A DNA stretch of 47,062 nt from Lachnospiraceae bacterium (lineage in GTDB: Bacteria > Bacillota > Clostridia > Lachnospirales > Lachnospiraceae), in the NCBI GenBank assembly GCA_017462755.1, contig JAFTQM010000090.1:1-47062 (forward strand). Reading direction: 5' to 3'. Below, piece by piece: positions 40,817 to 47,062 of this stretch; within the stretch, counting starts at the first letter, position 1, and each line of letters begins with the position of its first letter. A program made the translations under genes and the position numbers. The notes under the pieces were generated by a model that searched no databases, had not been told where the DNA came from, and saw only the letters and a list, made by a program, of their open reading frames with translations.

Positions 40817-43800
40817 CTATTTTTCTGCCGGCACACCAAGATTACATACCGGTGCTTTCCCGGTCGTCTCCACCAAAAGCTTCTGCAGCACCAGCCCGTC
40901 ATCCTTCATGTAAAAACGAAGCGTATGTCTGCCCGCCTGCAGCATTCCGTGCTGCGTCCTCGCTTTATGCACATTGTCCAGTACGCCCTGCTCCCATACC
41001 CAGCCTTCTCCGACCGGCGTTCCGATTGGGAAAGTATCTGCAATCCGAATCTCTCCATCATCCACCTGCACACCGTATTGCATTCCGGTCATTGCAGACA
41101 GCTGATTGGTCGGAGCAGTATATGCGGTAATCGTAACCTCCGACGGCTCTATCATGTAGAAAGAGTATTCCAAATACGGTGCATCGATGCCCGGAGTCCG
41201 GGACTCACGCAAAGAAATCCACTGTTCTGCCTTCTTGCCTGCCGCCATTTGGATATCTGTATTCTCCGTTGCCGAATTTTCTGCAATGCGATATGCCTTC
41301 ATTGCACCATATTCTCTGCCGTAGCCCTCAATTTTGCGGTACTCTGCACCAGCCATAGCTACGGATTGCTCGTAAGCATCCGCGCGCAATGCCAGATATC
41401 CCTTAATGTCACCCGCCTGCGCCGACAAGTACTCTGCTCTTACCGCTTCGTCCAGCTTCGTTACCGGAAGCACCAGTTCGACCCGGCGCTCTCCTGCCGT
41501 CAATACCAGCTTTTTCTTTGTGCCATCCAGCAGTTCCAAATCCCCACGCACCAGCAGAAGCGCTGCTTCCTCCACTGTGATTTTCGTGCCGCTTGTCAAA
41601 GGCTCGCCGCCCTCCATGCTGCGCACCAAATGCTCCGGCGTCAGCGCCAGCTTTTCCACCAGCAGCCCCTCGTCAAATAAAACCTCACATTCATATGCGC
41701 ACTCTCCGGTATTAAACAATGCGATACGTCTTGCTGCACAGCTCACATTGTTCAGCGCCTCCAGTTCTGCTACACCATTTCGCAATACCGTACCGCCCTC
41801 CGGTACTACCAGCAGTCCACCGTCCTTCTCTGTCGTATCTTCCTTACATTCCGGCATCTCATTCACTTCTGCCGACTGCCAGTTCGTCTGACCGATATGC
41901 GCCTGATCCATCATACCATTCCACTTGCCGTCAGCAATCTCGTGATTGTATTTCTCCGTTTCTGCCGCATCTGCGCGAAACGCTTCCTCTGCTGCCAGCT
42001 TTGCTTTTTTCCACAGGCTGCTGCCAAGCTCTGCATAACAATGATTTTTCGCAGTATTGATAAGCAAACGGTACATAATACAGGATGCTTTGACCGGATG
42101 CAACACCAGCTGGTAATAGCAATCTGCCTTTTCCGGTGCCAGATACTTTGCCGCCAGCTCTGCCTTTGCAAGCACCGTCTCATATGCTGCAAGCATACGG
42201 TCTGCCTCACTGAAATTCATCAATGAAAACGTATCCTGTCGCAGACTCTCCGGCTTACGGATGCCGTTTAACCAAGTATAACCATCCAGCGCCTCTGCAA
42301 TCAGCGCAAGCCAGCCTTCCTTATTCATAGCTGACACCGCTTTTTCGCCAATTACGCCTGTATCATCCCGCTTTTCCGGCGATATACCGTTGCCCTCTGC
42401 TGCCTTAGCACAGAAGAAATCTCCAAACTCTCTCTCTACAAACTTTGCCAAATACTCCTGTACCCGGTTCTCCTTGCCCCAGGTATCAAAATCATATGCC
42501 AAATCAAGGAAATAAGTAAGCGGCAGCTCCATTGGCTTCAAATCCCCCACATTGACAATCCAAATCTGACGCACTCCGTACTCATAAGCCATGCTCATCT
42601 GTTCCCATGTCTTAGCTAACGGCATATTGTTAATCCACTTATACGAGAACGGCCCACCCACATAGTCAAAATGATAATACATACCGAAGCCGCCCTTATG
42701 ACTGCGCATCTCTTTCGTTGGCAATCTGCGGACATTACCAAAGTTATCATCACAGAGCATCAGCGTAATATCCTCCGGCACCTTCATGCCCGCATAATAA
42801 AACGCCTCTACCTCCTTGTACAGGCACCACACCTGCGGCACCTCGGACGGGTCCGGATTGATATGCTCTGCGATAATCTTCCTCTGGTCTGCCACAATCT
42901 GCTCCAGCAGTTCAATACACTGCTCCGTTGTCGCATTCTCAATCATCGGCTCGTCGCCGTCACCACGCATACCAACCGTAATAATCTTCTCATAATCCTT
43001 ATTTTCGCGAATCCGGTCCTCCCAAAAACGATACAGACCATCCTTATTTTTCGCATAATTCCAGTTCGCGTGTCCTCCATAAGTATCACCAAGCACTGTC
43101 CATTCCTGCTGCGCACGCATCATCGGCTCGTGATGTGAGGTTCCCATGACCACACCATACTCATCTGCCAATGCCGGACACTCCGGGTCGTCGATATTAA
43201 AGCTCTTGCCCCACATCGCCGGCCAGAGATAATTTCCCTTCAGACGCAGCAACAGCTCAAACACACGCACGTAGGCACCCTGATTCACGCCACCATATTG
43301 ATTGGTACACCAGTTTAAAAAGCACGGATTCTCATCATTGATAAAGAAACCACGATACCGCACCGACGGCTCCTTCGAATCCATTGCTTCTATCCGCAAT
43401 TCCGGCTTCTCCTGCTTTTTCGGCACACTGTCTGCCCACCATACCCACGGCGATACACCGAGAAGCTCCGATACCTTATATACACCGTAAATCGCACCAC
43501 GCTTGTCACTGCCTGCTACCACCAGCGCCTTGCCAAAGCCGTAGCCCGGCTGGTCGATAACCTCCATGTGATAACATTCCCACTTGCCCTCAATACCAGA
43601 CAAATCCAGTCTGCCTTCCTGTTCCAGTTCCGCTATCCACGGATGCGCTATCGTACCTGCAATAATTATTGTATCTGCATCTTCACCTTCATCTCCTGCG
43701 ACAAACTCCTCCAGCTTACCGTCCGCATCCAGAATCGCATCCTCTGTAACCGGATAAACCCCGGCTTCCTTTCCGGTTACCATACAGATATCCTCTGCCA

Positions 43801-43906
43801 GACTATCTGCGGCATGCCGAATGCCCAAAAAATCTCCATCTCCTACTGCAATTGCTGCACGTCCGCTGCCGCCAATGATACGAAAGCTTTTCGCTGTATT
43901 TTCCAT
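40817..43906 (-). CDS. GH115 xylan alpha-1,2-glucuronidase (intracellular)
   Basis: A 1029-residue enzyme that removes (4-O-methyl-)glucuronic acid from xylan or its oligosaccharides. Family segments run through the N-terminal half: RGAIYGVYKVSELLGVSPWV, then PSVRYRGFFINDENPCFLNW, LRLKGNYLWPAMWGKSFN, MGTSHHEPMMRAQQEW and ITVGMRGDGDEPM. The C-terminal half includes beta-sandwich regions (TITAYTAPTN-like VTITAYTAPTNQL; GMQYGVQVDDGEIRIADTFP) normal for GH115. There is no signal peptide, so it works on imported material. GGAGAGG precedes the ATG at 43904-43906. Its presence with arabinofuranosidases suggests glucuronoarabinoxylan use. Confidence 0.93.
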   Translation of the reverse strand: MENTAKSFRIIGGSGRAAIAVGDGDFLGIRHAADSLAEDICMVTGKEAGVYPVTEDAILDADGKLEEFVAGDEGEDADTIIIAGTIAHPWIAELEQEGRLDLSGIEGKWECYHMEVIDQPGYGFGKALVVAGSDKRGAIYGVYKVSELLGVSPWVWWADSVPKKQEKPELRIEAMDSKEPSVRYRGFFINDENPCFLNWCTNQYGGVNQGAYVRVFELLLRLKGNYLWPAMWGKSFNIDDPECPALADEYGVVMGTSHHEPMMRAQQEWTVLGDTYGGHANWNYAKNKDGLYRFWEDRIRENKDYEKIITVGMRGDGDEPMIENATTEQCIELLEQIVADQRKIIAEHINPDPSEVPQVWCLYKEVEAFYYAGMKVPEDITLMLCDDNFGNVRRLPTKEMRSHKGGFGMYYHFDYVGGPFSYKWINNMPLAKTWEQMSMAYEYGVRQIWIVNVGDLKPMELPLTYFLDLAYDFDTWGKENRVQEYLAKFVEREFGDFFCAKAAEGNGISPEKRDDTGVIGEKAVSAMNKEGWLALIAEALDGYTWLNGIRKPESLRQDTFSLMNFSEADRMLAAYETVLAKAELAAKYLAPEKADCYYQLVLHPVKASCIMYRLLINTAKNHCYAELGSSLWKKAKLAAEEAFRADAAETEKYNHEIADGKWNGMMDQAHIGQTNWQSAEVNEMPECKEDTTEKDGGLLVVPEGGTVLRNGVAELEALNNVSCAARRIALFNTGECAYECEVLFDEGLLVEKLALTPEHLVRSMEGGEPLTSGTKITVEEAALLLVRGDLELLDGTKKKLVLTAGERRVELVLPVTKLDEAVRAEYLSAQAGDIKGYLALRADAYEQSVAMAGAEYRKIEGYGREYGAMKAYRIAENSATENTDIQMAAGKKAEQWISLRESRTPGIDAPYLEYSFYMIEPSEVTITAYTAPTNQLSAMTGMQYGVQVDDGEIRIADTFPIGTPVGEGWVWEQGVLDNVHKARTQHGMLQAGRHTLRFYMKDDGLVLQKLLVETTGKAPVCNLGVPAEK

Positions 43907-43938
43907 AACCAACCTCTCCTTCCCACTTCTCTGTCTAC

Positions 43939-43944
43939 ATTATA
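43939..43944 (-). promoter_or_regulatory. Possible -10 box of the GH115 gene
   Basis: A perfect minus-strand TATAAT about 33 bases before the start codon. The -35 position falls in the T-run of the upstream terminator and has no good match, so an activator may be needed. Confidence 0.4.
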
Positions 43945-43955
43945 GAAAAATGCCG

Positions 43956-43985
43956 CAAAAAAAGAAAGCCGCAGCACGGCTTTCT
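43956..43985 (-). terminator. Terminator of the aldolase-like gene
   Basis: A 9-bp stem (43963-43971 with 43977-43985), a 5-base loop, and a seven-base T-run on the minus strand (43956-43962). Confidence 0.9.
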
Positions 43986-44056
43986 CTTCTCAAATATTGC
44001 GGTTTTCAGTTTTTAATCAATACCACCCTTATGCCTTACAGTACATCATCAATTAA

Positions 44057-45019
44057 TTACTGATAGAACATTGCATAATCACTGCGCTGCTGATTGATAA
44101 AATTGATTGCAGAGGATGGATGTGCATTCAACACACCGGTCAGCAAATAGGGAATATCATAGCCCCATACTGCACCCTCCTCCTTCAAGCGGTTCATATG
44201 TTTCTCTACAAAGCTCATAATGGCAAGCTTATTGTACTTTGGATTACGCAGGAAGCTGAGCAGCAGCTCCATATAGCAGTTTCCGGCACCGCGCCCCATA
44301 CCGCTCACGGTAGCATCTAAGAAGCTTGTACCTCTCGAAAGTGCTTCAATGGTGTTCGCAAATGCCAGCTGCTGATTGTTGTGCGCATGAATACCAATCT
44401 TCTTGTTGTACTTTGCAGCCACATTCAAGTACTTGTCTGCCAAACGCTCAATCTGCTCCGGATAGAACGCACCAAAGCTATCTACCAAGTAGATAACATC
44501 CACGCCACACTGACCGAGCAGCTCCAGACCACCGTCCAGATCCTCGTCATTTACCTTGGACACTGCCATGATATTAACTGTTGTCTCATAGCCCTTTGCC
44601 TTTGCATCCTCAATCATCTCAATCGCTGCAGGAATCGTGTTGATATAGGTAGCCACACGCACCATATCAATCACACTGTCCTTGCGGTTTAAGATATCCT
44701 TCTTGAAATCGGTTCTGCCGACATCTGCCATTACAGCAAGCTTCAAATCAGTCTTATTATCTCCGACAATCGCGCGCAAGTCCTTCTCGTCACAGAACTT
44801 CCACTTACCAAAACTCTTCGGGTCAAAAATCTCCTTCGATGCCTTATAACCAAACTCCATATAATCAACGCCAGCCTTGATATTGGCAAGATATAAATCC
44901 TTTACAAACTCATCCGTAAATGCAAAATTATTTACCAAACCGCCATCTCTTAATGTACAATCCATTACCTTGATATCCGGGCGGAAGGATACCAACGAAC
45001 CCTTTCTGTCGCGAGCCAT
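44057..45019 (-). CDS. DRE-TIM aldolase/metallolyase-family protein
   Basis: A 320-residue protein of the HMG-CoA lyase / 4-hydroxy-2-oxovalerate aldolase superfamily. The metal-site opening reads VMDCTLRDGGLVNNFAFTDE with Asp and the catalytic Arg-Asp pair (TLRDGG), and a second metal motif IGIHAHNNQQLA provides two histidines; DSFGAFYPEQI and GMGRGAGNCYMELLL are also typical. The substrate is unknown. Related proteins occur next to sugar or surface-polysaccharide genes, but the neighbours here do not fix the pathway. GGAG precedes the ATG. Monocistronic, with promoter and terminator. Confidence 0.88.
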   Translation of the reverse strand: MARDRKGSLVSFRPDIKVMDCTLRDGGLVNNFAFTDEFVKDLYLANIKAGVDYMEFGYKASKEIFDPKSFGKWKFCDEKDLRAIVGDNKTDLKLAVMADVGRTDFKKDILNRKDSVIDMVRVATYINTIPAAIEMIEDAKAKGYETTVNIMAVSKVNDEDLDGGLELLGQCGVDVIYLVDSFGAFYPEQIERLADKYLNVAAKYNKKIGIHAHNNQQLAFANTIEALSRGTSFLDATVSGMGRGAGNCYMELLLSFLRNPKYNKLAIMSFVEKHMNRLKEEGAVWGYDIPYLLTGVLNAHPSSAINFINQQRSDYAMFYQ

Positions 45020-45092
45020 AGTCTCAATCTCCTATCTAACTTTCTTATTTATCCATTCAACGCTTTAAACCGCTAAATCATTGACAGATATA

Positions 45093-45121
45093 AGGATACT
45101 GGATTTCATCCGATTTGTCAA
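45093..45121 (-). promoter_or_regulatory. Promoter of the aldolase-like gene
   Basis: On the minus strand TTGACA (45116-45121), 17 bases, TATCCT (45093-45098). Confidence 0.75.
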
Positions 45122-45197
45122 GTAGGATTTTAGCCAAATAGCAATATTTTCTCCATCAACGCCCCCGCCAAGCAGTCATCCATCCATTCACATACAC

Positions 45198-46475
45198 TCA
45201 TGCATACTCTCTTGCAAGCTGCTCCAACCGCTTATCCAGTACATCGATATGCTCATCAAACCATACCAGCATTCCCTTGGCAAGCTTTGCCTGCTCCAGA
45301 TAGATTTTCCGGTTCCTTGCAAGCGATTGATAATACTGTCCATAAAAATCACACACCGCAAGAAAATAATAAAACAATCTCCCGGCATTCTGAATATCAT
45401 ACGCATTTAAGCCGCCCTCTGTCAAATAGATGCGCAGATAACGCTCAAAACAATCCACATCCAGTCTGCCCTCTTTGCATTCCGGCGCCATAAAGATATA
45501 CGAGCGCACAACCTCCCATATCAGCGGATGTCTGCAGGCAGTAGTCCAGTCGATGATACCCTTGATTTCATTGTTCTCACACAAGAGCTGCGAAATCATA
45601 TAATCTCCATGCGTATTGCCGCAGGTCAGTTTCGACACCTCAAATTCATATCTCGGAAAACGTTCCAAAACCGCCAAAATCGTGCGAATGTCCCGTACAT
45701 TCTCCTCATCCCCGTTTTGTAGGGCAATTTGCAGCGTATTTTTAAAACTCTCTGCCATCATTTCCGGTCTGCGATACTGAAAAAATCTCGCGCCGATGCC
45801 TTCCGGCAATTCGTCAAACGTCTGCAGCACCATATGTATTTTCGCCAGCAGCTTTGCAGCCTTCTCGAACAAAAACTCCGGTGCCTCATTGTACTCATAG
45901 GTTACACCCGCGATGAATTTCTGCACATGGAATCTTCGTCCGTTTTCATCCACAGAAATCACCTGTCCCTGCAAATTTTTCACAAACTCGCTCGCCGGAA
46001 TTCCATGCTCACGCAGATATGCACAAAGCCTTGGCTCCAGCTCCGGATGATTCATTTCGTTATCACTCGCATACTTTACTACATATTTCTGATTTCCGGC
46101 TGTCACAAAATATGTGAGCGAACCGGCACCCTTCTCCGATATCTCGGTCTGCTCGATTTCCAGCCCATAGAGCCGGTAAATTCGAAATCTCAATTCTTCA
46201 AATTCCAGCTGCTTCATCAGCTCCAGTCGCGAACGATCAAGCTTATAAAATAATTCTGCAAGATTCAGCGGCTCTCCGATTAACAGCTCATTGACTGTAA
46301 TCCCAAGAATACCGCAAAGCGGCTCCATATACACCACCTCCGGCATACCATTGCCGCATTCCCATTTGGACACGGTTTTCTCCGAAATCCCCAGCCGCTC
46401 TGCCAGCTCCCTTTGCGTAAAATTTTTCTCTTTTCGCAAATCCGCAATAAATTTACCGATTTTTTTCTGATTCAT
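45198..46475 (-). CDS. XRE helix-turn-helix fused to an aminoglycoside-phosphotransferase-like kinase
   Basis: A 425-residue fusion. About residues 5-65 are a Cro/C1-type helix-turn-helix (IGKFIADLRKEKNFTQRELA, then ISEKTVSKWECGNGMPEVVY). About 110-400 are a phosphotransferase (APH) kinase fold: a lysine in YVVKYA (Lys134) for ATP, the catalytic loop THGDYMISQLL (His289, Asp291), and IIDW (Asp309) for metal. The Asn usual four to five residues after the catalytic Asp is replaced by Gln296, a variant. The kinase substrate is unknown; it may be a small molecule that also tunes DNA binding. GGAGAG lies just before the chosen ATG; another in-frame ATG is 12 bases earlier. Confidence 0.85.
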   Translation of the reverse strand: MNQKKIGKFIADLRKEKNFTQRELAERLGISEKTVSKWECGNGMPEVVYMEPLCGILGITVNELLIGEPLNLAELFYKLDRSRLELMKQLEFEELRFRIYRLYGLEIEQTEISEKGAGSLTYFVTAGNQKYVVKYASDNEMNHPELEPRLCAYLREHGIPASEFVKNLQGQVISVDENGRRFHVQKFIAGVTYEYNEAPEFLFEKAAKLLAKIHMVLQTFDELPEGIGARFFQYRRPEMMAESFKNTLQIALQNGDEENVRDIRTILAVLERFPRYEFEVSKLTCGNTHGDYMISQLLCENNEIKGIIDWTTACRHPLIWEVVRSYIFMAPECKEGRLDVDCFERYLRIYLTEGGLNAYDIQNAGRLFYYFLAVCDFYGQYYQSLARNRKIYLEQAKLAKGMLVWFDEHIDVLDKRLEQLAREYA

Positions 46476-46665
46476 ATCTCTCTCCATTTCTTGTGTGTTT
46501 TTTCATCGGTATTATAACTGCGTTTGTGGCTTGAGAAAACCCACGCTCCGTAGAGTTGAAGGGATGTGCTGCACAACTTTTTACGATGCTCTTACATCAA
46601 AAAACATTACTGTACTACTTATATTAGAACCAATTTGAATAGAGATGCAACTGGAAAATTGGGAG
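46476..46665. other. Short intergenic region
   Basis: About 190 AT-rich bases between the XRE-kinase fusion gene and the partial carbamoyltransferase gene. I see no clear promoter or terminator hairpin. Confidence 0.4.
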
Positions 46666-47062
46666 TTATCGAGTTAAACAATAAATCATAATTGCTTGTT
46701 GAACATTAAGCAGATGCTTTTTAAACTCATATCCAACAAAATAATCAGAATCAATTACATCCGCAGAAACTTCTTCTCCACGATAAAACGGCGGGCAAGG
46801 ATTTAATATAGCTCCCGCATTTGCCATTTGCATAGCTTCTAAGGTAACCATACACTCCTTGAAATTATCAAGAATAGCAGACGGTAACGAATCGGTACAT
46901 ATAATATCTTTTACTATAATCGCTTCGTAGATATTACTATGCGATACTAAACCCTCAATTTCATAACCATTTCCACAACACTGCTCCAGTTGAAAGCCCA
47001 TAACAGTTGATGCTTCTTTCCACGCCAAGCCAATGTTACCATTTTTGCCACAAAACAAAAAC
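46666..47062 (-). CDS. Aspartate/ornithine carbamoyltransferase-family protein, C-terminal part (partial, cut by right edge)
   Basis: About 132 codons up to the window edge, with no credible start inside. It reads as the ornithine-binding half of a carbamoyltransferase: a Gly-rich strand (FCGKNGNIGLAW), then SHSNIYEAIIVKDIICTDSL, and NPCPPFYRGEEVSADVID, which corresponds to the conserved HCLPAHRGEEV segment of ornithine carbamoyltransferases; here the key HCLP reads PCPP. Ends YEFKKHLLNVQQAIM, matching the family's final helix. The carbamoyl-phosphate site lies off-window. It is visibly more AT-rich than its neighbours, which may mean transfer or decay. It is not a second pyrB, whose protein ends differently. 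Confidence 0.75.
   Translation of the reverse strand, partial: FLFCGKNGNIGLAWKEASTVMGFQLEQCCGNGYEIEGLVSHSNIYEAIIVKDIICTDSLPSAILDNFKECMVTLEAMQMANAGAILNPCPPFYRGEEVSADVIDSDYFVGYEFKKHLLNVQQAIMIYCLTR

Noticed and set aside
40814-41680. Open frame on the plus strand opposite the GH115 gene
   Set aside because: Cys/His/Arg-rich nonsense-like protein with no start signal, shadow of the enzyme gene.

Overview
The window looks like chromosome of a Gram-positive Clostridium relative, most likely a Lachnospiraceae gut fibre degrader. This is inferred from gene content and style: strong AGGAGG ribosome sites, TTG and GTG starts, separate pyrB and pyrI genes, a SufCB-type Fe-S pair, DUF5696 and YIP1 membrane proteins, and glycoside hydrolases with no signal peptide. 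No rRNA, tRNA, CRISPR array or insertion sequence was seen.

Left part (1-14.4 kb) is mostly housekeeping. A secreted-protein gene is cut by the left edge, and a lone tyrosine recombinase follows. Next is a tightly packed minus-strand run read sufC, sufB/D-like, PHP hydrolase, glnA, ANTAR regulator, dapF. Then come a CNNM/CorC membrane protein, an Mrp-type Fe-S carrier fused to a NifX-like domain, a TSUP exporter, a YtrA-type GntR/ABC operon with an elaborate RNA leader, and pyrB-pyrI. A 601-residue secreted protein of unknown role follows (14.4-16.2 kb).

Centre (16.5-38.6 kb) is an arabinose-polymer locus. A minus-strand run from 32.5 to 16.5 kb encodes two ABC sugar importers (two binding proteins, four permeases, no ATPase) that bracket an NHL-TPR-YIP1 protein and a DUF5696 protein, followed by a GH43 arabinanase and L-arabinose isomerase. 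Divergent from it is an ArsR-like regulator with a long non-HTH sensor half. To its right are a second GH43, a fused membrane/spermidine-synthase-like protein with a small membrane partner, and a GH51 arabinofuranosidase. The inferred flow is uptake of arabino-oligosaccharides, intracellular trimming by GH43 and GH51, and isomerisation of arabinose by AraA; araB and araD are not in the window.

Right part (38.7-47 kb) has an XRE regulator, an NfeD/SPFH pair, a GH115 xylan alpha-glucuronidase, a DRE-TIM aldolase-like enzyme, an XRE-kinase fusion, and the C-terminal part of a carbamoyltransferase-family gene cut by the right edge.

The most unusual signals are RNA/DNA structure in intergenic regions: a roughly 160-nt foldback before araA, a four-hairpin leader with a loop exactly complementary to the sequence next to the ABC ATPase ribosome site, a branched element between the integrase and dapF, and long symmetric dyads over the promoters of the second GH43 and of nfeD.
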